Positions 8,389-16,510 are shown, counted from the stretch's first letter. The stretch: DNA of 64,000 bases from Nonomuraea sediminis (GCF_018531495.1 NZ_JAHDTI010000003.1:372001-436000); one strand, 5' to 3'. A program made the numbers and translations. The notes: generated from the sequence alone by a model not told the origin.

Positions 8389-8762
8389 GTGCGGCCCTCC
8401 AGTTCGGACAAGGCCTGCTGCGCGGTGATCTCGCCGCGGCGCAACCGATCGACGATGTCGGCCCGCGACGGCGCCGGATCGGTCTCGACGAAGTCGAGCA
8501 TCTGCGCTACCCGGTTCAGCCGTGCTTTGATCGTCGGGTAGCTCACCCCGAAGATCCGTTCCATCTGCTTGATGGAACCGTGGCAACGTACGAACGCCGT
8601 GACGAAGACCTGGTCCTCGACGCTGAGCTGAGCCAGTTGCGGCAGCTCGAACTCGCCCTCGATCGCGACGCCGTTGCCTGCCAGGCGCACCCGCTCGACG
8701 ACGAACGGCTGGCCCCGGGTCAGGTTCGTGAGTTCCTGCCAGTCCATCGCCTGCTCTGTCAT
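8385..8762 (-). CDS. DUF2089-type putative regulator
   Basis: 125 residues. The central part (SVEDQVFVTAFVRCHGSIKQ then IFGVSYPTIKARLNRV) is the DUF2089 helix-turn-helix, resembling sigma-factor region 4. The C-terminal segment ADIVDRLRRGEITAQQAL matches the SHOCT-like motif of the third gene in the unit. The start is uncertain: ATG 8762, ATG 8747 and TTG 8798 are all in frame and none has a strong RBS. It is likely the regulator of its own three-gene unit, possibly through the palindrome at 8795-8812. Confidence 0.72.
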   Translation of the reverse strand: MTEQAMDWQELTNLTRGQPFVVERVRLAGNGVAIEGEFELPQLAQLSVEDQVFVTAFVRCHGSIKQMERIFGVSYPTIKARLNRVAQMLDFVETDPAPSRADIVDRLRRGEITAQQALSELEGRT

Positions 8763-8794
8763 ATCTAAAGTTGTACCCGGCCAATCCTTAACTT

Positions 8795-8812
8795 TCAAGA
8801 TGTCGATCTTGA
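8795..8812. promoter_or_regulatory. Perfect inverted repeat in a divergent promoter region
   Basis: TCAAGAT and ATCTTGA separated by 4 bases, in an AT-rich stretch that stands out from the surrounding GC. It lies between the divergent DUF2089 and monooxygenase genes. It is a candidate operator for the DUF2089 protein. Confidence 0.5.
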
Positions 8813-8944
8813 TTTTCCTAAATTCGCACTTCGTTCGGCTCCTTACTGGTCCGCGGTTGTCCGGATGTGGCGAGACAGCGGGGTGGGCGGGCGGGGAAGG
8901 TTTGGTGTCGCGAAGCGAGAAAACACGTTCGAGAAGGAGTACGC

Positions 8945-9241
8945 ATGCTCGCCAAGGTGTTTCCCATCAAGCTCAAGCCCGGCAAGCAGGCCGAGGCGGA
9001 GGCCGTGGTCGAGGAGTTCGCGCCGAAGGGGCCCGAGCAGGAGCCGGGCACGCTGTCGTTCCGGGTCTACCGGGATCCCGCGAACCCGGACTACCTGCTG
9101 TTCGTCGAGCACTTCGCCGATCAGGCGGCCTACGACGCGCACACCGGCTCCCCGGCCTACCAGGAGCTGATCGCGGGCAGGTTCGCGGAGCTGATCGTGG
9201 AGTTCGTGGAGATCGACCACGAACTGCTCGTCAGCAAGTGA
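8945..9241 (+). CDS. Antibiotic biosynthesis monooxygenase (ABM) family protein
   Basis: 98-residue dimeric alpha-beta barrel protein of the ABM superfamily, with the typical order beta strand KVFPIKLKPGKQ, helix AEAVVEEFA, EPGTLSFRVYRDPANPDYLLFVEHFADQAAYDAH and SPAYQELI. ATG at 8945 follows GAAGGAG at good spacing. Such proteins act as cofactor-free monooxygenases, autoinducer-degrading enzymes (LsrG) or haem oxygenases; nothing here tells which. It diverges from the DUF2089 unit. Confidence 0.85.
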   Translation: MLAKVFPIKLKPGKQAEAEAVVEEFAPKGPEQEPGTLSFRVYRDPANPDYLLFVEHFADQAAYDAHTGSPAYQELIAGRFAELIVEFVEIDHELLVSK

Positions 9242-9367
9242 CCCCTCGCGGCGGGTGACGGCGGCTCGGCCGTACGGCAGGCCACACCACCGCCACCCGC
9301 CGCACATGGCCGGGCCCTGTCCAGGGAGAACATCGGTGTTGGGCTGGTCGGGGGTTGACCTGGGGTT

Positions 9368-10138
9368 TCACGCGGTTGCGCGGAGTTCTGCGGCGGGTTG
9401 GCCCGTGGCTGGCCCGCGAGATCCGGGTTCGTTTGTGCTGGTCAGAGCGTTGAACGGGCGAGTCTCGCGGGCGAGTACGGCATCGATCAGCGCGTTGGCG
9501 CGTTCTTCGCCGGTGTCGATCCAGTGGGCGTAGATGGTCAGCAAGGTTTGGATGGAGTGGCCGAGTCGCCGGGCTACGTCTGCGGTGTCCAGGCCCGCCT
9601 GGAGGAGTGTGGAGGCGTTGAAGTGGCGCAGGGTGTAGACGCGTCGGGCCAGCGGTGAGGCGTACTCGGCCCCGCTCAGGGCCGCCTTACGGGCCCGGTC
9701 CCAGACACGGCGGTACATCTGGCCCTTGAGGAAGGCGTGATCCGGTCCGTCGTAGAACAACCACCAGTCCGCAGCCGGAGCGAAGTCCATCAGGTGCAGG
9801 CGGAGGATTTTGACCAGGTCGGGCGGAATCGGCACCACCCGGACGGCCTTGGGGTCACGGTGTTTGAGCCCGCGCTGCTCATAGCGCTGGCCGTCGTCGG
9901 TCCACAGTTCGCCGACCTCTGGGGCGGAGCTGGTCAGGGTGAGCTTGCCCCAGCCCCGCACCGGTAGGTGGCAGTTGTCGACCTTGAGCGCTACGGCCTC
10001 TGCGGGGCGCAGCCCGCAGTAGAGCATGACGCAGAAGAAGGCGAACAGGATGCGCCCCCGGTCGGCGTTGGCGGGCATGTAGTCCAGGTCGCGCACAGCC
10101 CAGATGATGCGCCGCGCCTGGTCGAGCGTGGGCACCAC
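9368..10138 (-). CDS. Tyrosine recombinase (integrase), N-terminally truncated
   Basis: C-terminal catalytic domain of a phage/ICE-type integrase: Arg in CGLRPAEAVAL, RRVYTLRHFNAS (Tyr where the first His of HxxR is usual), RRLGHS, and the tyrosine in TIYAHW. The frame stays open upstream to 10222 with integrase-like residues (KLITANPLIGVKSQRRP) before a stop. The SAM-like core-binding domain and N-terminal arm of the usual 380-450 residues are missing. An IS630-type scrap abuts this break at 10207-10260. A GTG at 10138 could start a fragment, but recombinase activity is unlikely. Confidence 0.8.
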   Translation of the reverse strand: MVPTLDQARRIIWAVRDLDYMPANADRGRILFAFFCVMLYCGLRPAEAVALKVDNCHLPVRGWGKLTLTSSAPEVGELWTDDGQRYEQRGLKHRDPKAVRVVPIPPDLVKILRLHLMDFAPAADWWLFYDGPDHAFLKGQMYRRVWDRARKAALSGAEYASPLARRVYTLRHFNASTLLQAGLDTADVARRLGHSIQTLLTIYAHWIDTGEERANALIDAVLARETRPFNALTSTNEPGSRGPATGQPAAELRATA

Positions 10139-10206
10139 GACCGGCGAGACCGTGTCGTCGGCGGGACGGCGCTGACTCTTGACCCCGATCAGCGGATTGG
10201 CCGTGA

Positions 10207-10260
10207 TCAGCTTCGCCTCTCGTCATCATCGATCTCACGGACCTGAACTCGTATCGCCAC
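10207..10260 (-). pseudogene. IS630-type transposase N-terminal scrap
   Basis: GTG at 10260 opens VAIRVQVREIDDDERRS, which resembles the first residues of IS630-family transposases, and then hits a stop inside the integrase. About 35 bases upstream (10291-10307) lies GCTGAGCGCCTCAGTTG, where the terminal repeat of such an element would sit. The same word recurs at 11097-11137. I read this as one end of an insertion sequence left in the integrase gene. Confidence 0.55.
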
Positions 10261-10381
10261 CCGGACAGGGTGACCGTCACGCGCCGCTGTGCTGAGCGCC
10301 TCAGTTGGGGAATGGACGCGGCATCTGGCGGGACGAAGCACGGTAGGTGGCGAGGCGGGTGCACCGTGCCAGCCTCCGACC

Positions 10382-11020
10382 CTACTCATGCTGCTCCGCG
10401 CGACCCGCACGGGCGAAGTGGGCGACGGCGCGGCGGCGCCAGTTCGACGTCCACCAGAAGGCACCGAAGAACAGGACAAGGCCGGGAAACACGAGGATGG
10501 GGCTGGCCACATTGTTCTCCGGCTGGGCCCATGCCGTGATGCCGGTTCCGGTCATCAGGAAACCTGCGGCGCCGCACAGGCCGATCAGGTAGCCCTCGAC
10601 CCGCATCGGTACGGGCACGTCCTTGGGCCTGATACGCGCCCTGCCGGACTCGATCAGCCGGAGCGCTTCGGCCTCGCCACGGCTGCCGAAGCCCGCCCCC
10701 GGCGAGCCTTCGGACCCGGCGGGCTGCCCGTCAGGGCTCTGCCTCGAGGCCTCGTCGTAAGGGATTCCGGCGAACCGAGTGGTGAACCAGGCGTCCGGGA
10801 CGACGAGGACGGCGTTTTGATCCGTCGGTGCAGAGCGCAGCTGCTGAAGTGCCTCCTCGGTGTGCGGCGAGCCGAGCGCGGCGATGTAGCGGGCGAGCGC
10901 CTGTCTGGCCTCCGCCTCGGTGGGGTAGTCCTCGCCGGTGCTCAGCGGTGCGGAGAACGGATTGTCGTCACTGTAGTGCGCCCAGGTCCATTCGGTGTCC
11001 ACACCCGTCAACCTATCCAC
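10382..11020 (-). CDS. Hypothetical protein with C-terminal membrane segments
   Basis: 212 residues, not recognised. The N-terminal half is acidic and soluble (TGEDYPTEAEARQALARYIAAL). The C-terminal part has two hydrophobic segments, about 143-163 and 170-187, separated by a short polar turn, then a basic tail (SNWRRRAVAHFARAGRAEQ). This suggests an inner-membrane anchor with a cytoplasmic N-terminal domain. Start uncertain (GTG 11020 or GTG 10999). It sits between two IS630-like ends and may have arrived with, or been trapped by, mobile DNA. Confidence 0.6.
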   Translation of the reverse strand: MDRLTGVDTEWTWAHYSDDNPFSAPLSTGEDYPTEAEARQALARYIAALGSPHTEEALQQLRSAPTDQNAVLVVPDAWFTTRFAGIPYDEASRQSPDGQPAGSEGSPGAGFGSRGEAEALRLIESGRARIRPKDVPVPMRVEGYLIGLCGAAGFLMTGTGITAWAQPENNVASPILVFPGLVLFFGAFWWTSNWRRRAVAHFARAGRAEQHE

Positions 11021-11095
11021 ACCTTTCGCCTGGCACGAGGGAGTTGTGGCAGTTCAGAACCTGTCCGCCATGGAGCTCCTGACGGGGCCTTTCTC

Positions 11096-11150
11096 TTGAG
11101 CGCTTCAGTTGGCGAGGCACGTCAACTGAAGCGTTGAGTCACAGCCGCCT
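11096..11150. repeat. Back-to-back IS630-like terminal sequences
   Basis: TGAGCGCTTCAGTTG (11097-11111) faces CAACTGAAGCGTTGA (11123-11137) across 11 bases. The second arm and its continuation (CACAGCCGCC) match the end beside the transposase scrap at 10270-10307. The arrangement looks like two element ends joined without an element, or a scar. Confidence 0.5.
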
Positions 11151-11550
11151 GGCACAGCACCCGGACGGCGCGTCACATCACAACAGTGCAAACGTTGCCT
11201 GATCCGGCACTAGTGGTCGCACGGCCGGAGCCGCGGGAACCGATCGTGATCATCTTTCCGCCGCGTGCGGGCCGGCTGCACTCACTTCGTTCGCCCTACG
11301 GGTGACCTTCGGTCATGCCGCCGGCCCCCACGCTCCCGACCCCATACCGGCCCGTAGCGCACGGATCGGCACGCAGACGAGCCCATGCGAGCCCAAGTTC
11401 GTCTTTGCGGATTCTGCTCCCCGACCCCATACCGGCCATAGCTCCGGGAGATCCGTACACAGATGAGCCACACCGAGCCGCATATACCCGGACATAGCGG
11501 CGGCCCCCGCCCCGCTTACTCGGGGACGCTGTTGGCGAAGTAGATCGAAC
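11151..11550. repeat. Gene-free stretch with an 85-base direct repeat
   Basis: No convincing gene. GACCCCATACCGGCC occurs at 11338-11352 and again at 11423-11437, an offset of 85 bases. The following bases (GCACGGATCGGCACGCAGACG versus AGATCCGTACACAGATGAG) are also related, so about 60 bases are imperfectly duplicated. Confidence 0.5.
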
Positions 11551-11595
11551 GGGAAAGGCCCCGTGATCAACATCAGTGATCACGGGGCCTTTCCC
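11551..11595. terminator. Very strong hairpin (19-base perfect arms)
   Basis: GGGAAAGGCCCCGTGATCA at 11551-11569 pairs perfectly with 11577-11595 across a 7-base loop. It sits downstream of the GNAT gene region and is part of a longer sequence repeated inverted at 12888-13000. Confidence 0.7.
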
Positions 11596-11678
11596 GTGTT
11601 AGGAGCTGTATGCCGAGCCAGCTTCACTGCTGAAAGCAACAGAATGAGGGCAGGGCTCGGAACGAGGATGGTTTGCAT

Positions 11679-12275
11679 CTAGCAGCTGCGGTTGGCAGGA
11701 ACTTCAAAGATGAGTCCGAGACCGTCCTCTTCGTCCCAGTCTTCTCCGACCTTGACGAAGCCGAAGCCGGCGATCGTGGCCAGGGACGCCACATTGTCGG
11801 GACTGATCGTCGCCCGTACGGTCTTGACCGCCGGTTCGGCCGCGGCCCGGCGCAGCAACTCGATCAGGATGGCTCGGCCGTACCCCTGGCGACGGAAGTC
11901 AGGAGCGACCGCGTAGCCGATCTCTACCATGCCCGCCTCATCGGGCGGTCCGTGAAAGCCGGCATGACCGATGACGACACCTTCGGGCCCGGTTACCGCT
12001 TGCCGCGCTATCCACGGTGCGTGGTGGGGGTCGGCGGCCATCTGGTCGATCCGAATCCGCCACAGCCACCGTGCTCTGTCTGTCACGAAGTACTCAGTCA
12101 GAGCGACCCCAGCCGTGTTGCTGGCTGTGGGCAGATCCCCATCGAGCAGAGCGGACATCGCGGTGCTCGACAACTCGACAAAGCGCACATGCTTCGGACT
12201 GATGGGGAACGACGTCTGGCGATCGGCTTCGTCCGTCACCGTGCGATGGTCGCAGAGTGTCCGACAGACGTCCAC
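11679..12275 (-). CDS. GNAT family N-acetyltransferase
   Basis: Acetyl-CoA-dependent acetyltransferase of the RimJ/RimL type, 198 residues from the GTG at 12275. The start is not certain; a GTG 12 codons on is possible. The core is EIGYAVAPDFRRQGYGRAILIELL, with the acetyl-CoA loop R-R-Q-G-Y-G, followed by VRATISPDNVASLATIAGFGFVKVGE. The substrate (protein N-terminus, small amine or drug) cannot be predicted. It lies between the two inverted hairpin repeats of the mobile region. Confidence 0.85.
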   Translation of the reverse strand: MDVCRTLCDHRTVTDEADRQTSFPISPKHVRFVELSSTAMSALLDGDLPTASNTAGVALTEYFVTDRARWLWRIRIDQMAADPHHAPWIARQAVTGPEGVVIGHAGFHGPPDEAGMVEIGYAVAPDFRRQGYGRAILIELLRRAAAEPAVKTVRATISPDNVASLATIAGFGFVKVGEDWDEEDGLGLIFEVPANRSC

Positions 12276-12435
12276 GAAGTTTGGAGTGATTGATCAACCG
12301 AACTTGCTCACGACGGCATCCACCACCACGAGCACCAACCCGCTGAAAAGATCACGCCGGGCACCGATTCTCCTGGTTTGCGGCGCTCACCGTAAGAGTG
12401 AACCGCTGCACTTCTTCTACGCGCCGACCATTCGG

Positions 12436-12867
12436 TCACGCCGCAGGGCGTAAGGCGGCGAAGTGCGAAGTGCGGGTTGGAGCCAGCCGCGTTCCGGTGA
12501 GCCATGCGTCGAGTCTGGTGAGGTTCATCGCTGCGGCGATGAGGAGGTGCTGGAGGTGGGTCTTGGCGGTCCCGCGGTAGCGGGATCTGCGCAGGCCAAA
12601 GCCTTGCACGGCCTCGGCCGCCTGCCGGTCGGACAGTCCCTCGCCGAACTGCAGGATCGACACCAGCGCCAGCCGAGCCGGGGACAGCGCCGGGCGGCCA
12701 CGGGTGGAGAACGCCGCGGCGAAGGTCTCGTCATGGAACAGGACACCCAATGCATCTTGGATACGGATCGCCAGGCTGCCCTTCGGGAATGCCGCCCGAG
12801 CCACCGCCAGGGTGGCCGCCGGGATCTGATCTGGATCAGTCGAACGCAGCGACACCCACAACTCCAT
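12436..12867 (-). pseudogene. IS1182-type transposase, internally deleted
   Basis: The first 95 residues match the conserved N-terminus of IS1182-family transposases (SLRSTDPDQIP, AFPKG, ALSPARLALV, EGLSDRQAAEAV). It then jumps directly to the family's C-terminal end (RYRGTAKTHLQHLLIAAAMN, FAAL). The DDE catalytic core of some 300 residues is gone, in frame. It is therefore an inactive relic, with the deletion near base 12570. Confidence 0.8.
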
Positions 12868-12887
12868 CCGCGAGCAAGAACGACAAT

Positions 12888-12925
12888 AGCGGCCCCATGA
12901 TCACAGACGTGATCACGAGGCCGCT
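12888..12925 (-). terminator. Hairpin after the DUF397 gene
   Basis: 17-base arms (12888-12904, 12909-12925; core TGATCAC, then GGCCGCT) with only two G-U type mismatches and a CTTTTT tract on the plus side. It is related to the hairpin at 11551-11595, in inverted orientation, together with about 60 flanking bases (GATCTACTTC, CCAAC). Confidence 0.65.
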
Positions 12926-12993
12926 GCTTTTTGATCTACTTCACCAACGGTGTCGCTTACTCGGGAGGGCAGGGGCCGTCGTGGGCGGCATCG

Positions 12994-13200
12994 TCAGATG
13001 TCGAACTCGCCCTTGCCCGCGCCGGTGAGGAACGCCTTCCACTCTCCTGGTGTGAAGATCAGTGCGGGGCCCTGGGGGTTCTTGCTGTCGCGGACGGCGA
13101 CGATGCCGGGCAGGTTCGTGGCGACTTCCACGCACTGCCCGTTGTCGCCGCTGGCAGTGGACTTGCGCCACTCGGCTTCGTCGAGGTTTACCTGGTCCAT
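12994..13200 (-). CDS. DUF397 domain protein
   Basis: 68-residue DUF397 protein (EAEWRKSTASGDNGQCVEVA, VAVRDSKNPQGPALIFTPGEW). Actinomycetes carry dozens of these, each paired with an XRE-DUF5753 regulator. The pair behaves like a regulator and partner (WhiJ/AbaA/Scr1 type) and may work like an antitoxin-toxin module. Its start overlaps the XRE stop by 13 bases, so the two are coupled. Confidence 0.92.
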   Translation of the reverse strand: MDQVNLDEAEWRKSTASGDNGQCVEVATNLPGIVAVRDSKNPQGPALIFTPGEWKAFLTGAGKGEFDI

Positions 13201-14003
13201 TTCCTGATCGCATCCTCTATCGCCTGGTGCGTAACGCTTTTTGGCTGGGCATCCGATCTGATGCTGTCATACCTTTGCTTGAGGCGTGCGACGGCTTCAT
13301 GGTCGGCAGTCACCTGGCCGGACAGGACCGAGTCAGCGGAGACGACTTCGGAGCCGTCGCGTAACCGTGCCAATGCGAATGCGCTCATCATGCCGGGGGC
13401 GCAACCGGCCGCGATAGGTACGCACTGGACAGTTATGCGTGGATGCTGGGCCAGTTCCAGCAGGTAGCGCAGTTGAGCTGCCAGGATGTCGACGCTGCCG
13501 ATGGGCCGATTCAGAACGCCTTCGTCGATGAGCGCTATGAAGGTCGGTGGATGCGGGCCGTCGAAGACCGCGATGCGGCGGGTACGGGCCTCAACTCGCT
13601 CATCGACGCGGCCAGGGGTGGAAGTCGTCTCGAAGATCGCGCGGGCGTAGTCCGGGGTTTGCAGGATGCCCGGGATCAGTAGCGGGTCCCACGATTGCAG
13701 GATGACTGCGCGAGGTTCGATCTCCTCCACCCAGCGGGCAAACCAGCCGAGCGAGGGCGACTGGGCGATCTTCGTGAACAGGGCGACGAAATGTCCGTCT
13801 AGCCCGAAAGTTCGGTCGGCTTCCTCAGCGATGTCGATAGTGGGGGCGCGTCGGCCGGTCTCGATATGACTGATGAGGGATTCGTGACAACGCAGGCGAA
13901 CAGCTAGCGCGGCCTGTGTCATCTTGGCAGTTTTGCGGTATTCGGCCAGGTCATGGGCGAATTGCGCACGGGGGGAGGTCTGATCACCAGGGCTAGTTTC
14001 CAT
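13188..14003 (-). CDS. XRE-family regulator with DUF5753 (WhiJ/Scr1 type)
   Basis: 271 residues: an N-terminal helix-turn-helix at about 17-70 (KMTQAALAVRLRCHESLISHIETGRR) and a C-terminal DUF5753 ligand/partner domain (LIPGILQTPDYARAIFE, EARTRRIAVF). It is cotranscribed with the DUF397 gene and diverges from the HATPase gene at 14231. This is the standard WhiJ-like regulatory set linked to development and antibiotic production in Streptomyces. The 227-base divergent region (14004-14230) should contain both promoters; I could not identify an operator. Confidence 0.93.
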   Translation of the reverse strand: METSPGDQTSPRAQFAHDLAEYRKTAKMTQAALAVRLRCHESLISHIETGRRAPTIDIAEEADRTFGLDGHFVALFTKIAQSPSLGWFARWVEEIEPRAVILQSWDPLLIPGILQTPDYARAIFETTSTPGRVDERVEARTRRIAVFDGPHPPTFIALIDEGVLNRPIGSVDILAAQLRYLLELAQHPRITVQCVPIAAGCAPGMMSAFALARLRDGSEVVSADSVLSGQVTADHEAVARLKQRYDSIRSDAQPKSVTHQAIEDAIRKWTR

Positions 14004-14230
14004 GGTGTCTCCATGGTCGTGAACTGGAGGTCTTCACTGCTGGCGACCATACTGCGACGTCATGGCGACAATCAATACAACAGCGGCGTATTTCTTTGTC
14101 GGCCAGGTTTCGCGAGATTGACGTATCGACCGGTGGCGTGAGTGTTCATGCTGGGGAACCGACACAGCAGAAAAGACAGCGTGCGTGTCTCGGGATCGTG
14201 GAAAACAATCTCGTATAAGTCGGTGATTTC

Positions 14231-14740
14231 GTGCCAGTACAGACCGTGACCGCGCAGATGCCGGACGTCGCCAGATGGCTGGATGCGACGCTTCGGCGCA
14301 GCGCCAAGACGCCTCGCCATGCCCGCCAGGCGATCCGGCTATGGATGGCCGACGCCGACCCGGTCCTGCTGTCGAATGCCATGCTGGTCGTCAGCGAGCT
14401 GGTGACCAACGTCGTGCGGCATGTCCCGGCGGGGGTGCAGCGCGAGTGGGTCAAGGTCCGACTCGGCTTGGCCGATGACTTTGTCCGGCTGGAAGTGATC
14501 GACCCAGGAACGACGTACCCCGAGCCCCGGTTCACGCCGCTGACGCAGGGCTCCATGCAGCAAACGGGACGCGGTCTGGGCCTCGTGGCCGCCCTCGCGA
14601 TCCGCCATGGCACTCAGCTCCTCGCAGGCGGCCACCGCGTCGTCTGGGCTGACCTGACACATGCCGACGCCGCCAACGCCACCCTTGTCGTCGCCACCGA
14701 CGTTCAGGAACAGGTCTCAGCGGTTCGTGAGCCAAGGTGA
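14231..14740 (+). CDS. ATP-binding regulatory protein (HATPase_c, anti-sigma-kinase-like)
   Basis: 169 residues with the GHKL/HATPase motifs: N box ELVTNVVRH, G1 EVIDPGTTYPEP, and G2 GRGLGLVAALA. Proteins of this type beside XRE-DUF397 pairs resemble RsbW/SpoIIAB anti-sigma kinases, but here there is no cognate sigma factor. GTG at 14231 is the most upstream start; ATG at 14258 is the alternative. It overlaps the next gene, so 14231-15992 is probably one transcript. Confidence 0.85.
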   Translation: MPVQTVTAQMPDVARWLDATLRRSAKTPRHARQAIRLWMADADPVLLSNAMLVVSELVTNVVRHVPAGVQREWVKVRLGLADDFVRLEVIDPGTTYPEPRFTPLTQGSMQQTGRGLGLVAALAIRHGTQLLAGGHRVVWADLTHADAANATLVVATDVQEQVSAVREPR

Positions 14741-14997
14741 TGACGATGGACCACTGGCAGCCGTCCACTCCGCGCGGAGTCGTGTGCGTAGTGGAGGAAT
14801 CCTGCTGCGAGGCATACGTCCTATGCTCCGAGGCTGGACAGTACGAGACTCGACGGTACTTCGTACGCCGCCGCGCCGCTGACGGCAGCTTTGAGGAGAC
14901 CGCCCGAGGTCCCTATCCACTCACGTTGCGGACATGGACGGAACTCGTCGCGGGCATCCTCGCTCTCGACCTTGACCGACAGGAAGACCCATCATGA
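14740..14997 (+). CDS. Small hypothetical protein coupled to hemC
   Basis: About 85 residues, soluble, with a cysteine pair (VVEESCCEAYVLC) and a basic middle (YETRRYFVRRRAADGSF). I do not recognise it. It overlaps the HATPase stop at its 5' end (TGATG) and the hemC start at its 3' end (ATGA). An ATG at 14746 has the better RBS spacing (AAGG). Tight coupling on both sides suggests it belongs functionally to this set. Confidence 0.6.
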   Translation: MTMDHWQPSTPRGVVCVVEESCCEAYVLCSEAGQYETRRYFVRRRAADGSFEETARGPYPLTLRTWTELVAGILALDLDRQEDPS

Positions 14998-15992
14998 GTG
15001 ACGCCCTGATCGACCTCATTAGCGACACCTTCGCCGACCGGCCGCTGCGGATTGGAACCCGCAGCTCACCCATGGCCCTGTATCAGGCAGGCGACGTGCG
15101 CGACCGGATCCGCAAGCGCGTTCCCGGCCTGGAGGTCGAACTGGTGCCGATGACCACCAGCGCCGACCTGTGGCCCGGCGACTTGGCCGAGCTCGGCGGC
15201 AAAGGCAACTACACGAAGGAAATCGAGCGCGCCCTGATGACGGCACAGGTCGATATCGCCGTGCACTGCATGAAAGACGTGCCCGGTGACATCCCTCTTC
15301 CGGATGGGACCGCGTTCGGCGCTTATCTCGAACGCGAGGACGTCCATGACGTCGTGGTCACCCGCGATGGCACCCGCCTGACCGACCTCCCGCCCGGTTC
15401 GGTCATTGGCACCAGCTCGGTACGGCGGCGCGCTCAGCTCCACATGCACCGGCCGGACCTGCGCAGCGAACGCATCCGTGGCAACGTCAACAGCCGTCTC
15501 GCCAAACTGGACGAGGACACCACCTATGCAGCGCTCATCCTGGCCCGAGCCGGACTGGGCCGCATCGACGCACTAGACCGGCACATCGAGGTGCTACCAC
15601 TGGAGTTCCATCCGGCCAGCGACCGCATCGTGTCCATGGTGCCCGCCGTTGGCGCGGGCGTGATCGGTATCCAGGCCCGCACTGCTGACAGCCCGATCAT
15701 GCGGCTGCTCGACGAACTCAACCACCCCGCGACCGCCGCTCACATCCTGGCCGAGCGCACGATGCTCCATATGCTGCGCGGCCACTGCAACTCCCCGATC
15801 GCTGGTTATGCCTCCACCACCCCCGATGGGCATATGTCACTGTTCGGAATGGTGTTCAACCGCGACGGCTCGCAATTCGTGCGTGGGCATCTCTGGGGCG
15901 ATGCCTCCGATCCGGCCACTCTCGGCTCACGGGTGGCCGCCGACCTGCTGCATCAGGGGGCCCGCCACCTGATCATCGCCACTCGCAAATGA
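14994..15992 (+). CDS. hemC: Hydroxymethylbilane synthase-like protein (HemC paralogue)
   Basis: 332 residues of the porphobilinogen deaminase family, which joins four porphobilinogens into hydroxymethylbilane. Present are GTRSSPMALYQA, GKGNYTKEIE, HCMKDVP with the catalytic aspartate D95, GTSSVRRRAQL, RGNVNSRLAKLD and C265 for the dipyrromethane cofactor (LRGHCNSPIAGY). Some normally invariant parts differ: PAVGAGVIGIQ instead of PAxGQGAIGIE, and RGHC in place of the usual GGC. No other tetrapyrrole gene is in the window. This suggests a second, specialised copy in a regulatory locus, not the housekeeping hemC. Confidence 0.88.
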   Translation: MSDALIDLISDTFADRPLRIGTRSSPMALYQAGDVRDRIRKRVPGLEVELVPMTTSADLWPGDLAELGGKGNYTKEIERALMTAQVDIAVHCMKDVPGDIPLPDGTAFGAYLEREDVHDVVVTRDGTRLTDLPPGSVIGTSSVRRRAQLHMHRPDLRSERIRGNVNSRLAKLDEDTTYAALILARAGLGRIDALDRHIEVLPLEFHPASDRIVSMVPAVGAGVIGIQARTADSPIMRLLDELNHPATAAHILAERTMLHMLRGHCNSPIAGYASTTPDGHMSLFGMVFNRDGSQFVRGHLWGDASDPATLGSRVAADLLHQGARHLIIATRK

Positions 15993-16001
15993 GCCGCACA
16001 G

Positions 16002-16478
16002 ATGAGCACTGACTTGCCCGTTCCGCTCGCGGTCACGGATCAGCCGACTGGGTGCGCTGTCACCGCGCACTTGCTGCCCTTCCACCAGCTCGGCCGGTGG
16101 CTCATCCTGCGCACCGCCCGCGATCACAGCCGCTGGCAACTGCCCGGCGGCCGAATCCGGCCCGGTGAGAGCCCCCGGCAGGCGGCCGAACGCGAGGCTC
16201 ACGAGGAGACCGGCCTGGACCTTCCCGCCCGCGAGTTCCTGATCGCGTCCTGGATCCCCGGTAACCGGCGGGACCGCCTGGCCTTGCTGTTCGCCACTCG
16301 CACCCTGACCGATGCCGACCTGGACGCCATCACCCTGCAAACCAGCGAAGTGGACGCCTGGTCCCTGACCGCCCCAGCCGCCGCCGACCTGCCGGTGCAT
16401 CCGCTGCTGGCCGAACGGCTGACCGCCCTGGCGACGCTCGGGCCAGGACACTACCTCGAACAACTACGCTGCCCCTAG
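16002..16478 (+). CDS. NUDIX hydrolase
   Basis: 158-residue NUDIX protein that hydrolyses a nucleoside-diphosphate-linked substrate. The Nudix box is complete from about 49 to 71 (GGRIRPGESPRQAAE then REAHEETGLD). It follows hemC by 9 bases and precedes a strong hairpin, so it is the last gene of the 14231-16478 unit. Substrate specificity is not predictable. Confidence 0.9.
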   Translation: MSTDLPVPLAVTDQPTGCAVTAHLLPFHQLGRWLILRTARDHSRWQLPGGRIRPGESPRQAAEREAHEETGLDLPAREFLIASWIPGNRRDRLALLFATRTLTDADLDAITLQTSEVDAWSLTAPAAADLPVHPLLAERLTALATLGPGHYLEQLRCP

Positions 16479-16510
16479 CCCGGCGCGCCGCGCACGTCCG
16501 GGCATGACCA

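Noticed and set aside
14072..14320. Minus-strand 82-codon ORF between the XRE and HATPase genes
   Set aside because: It overlaps the HATPase start and has no RBS or recognisable domain; the region is better explained as a divergent promoter.
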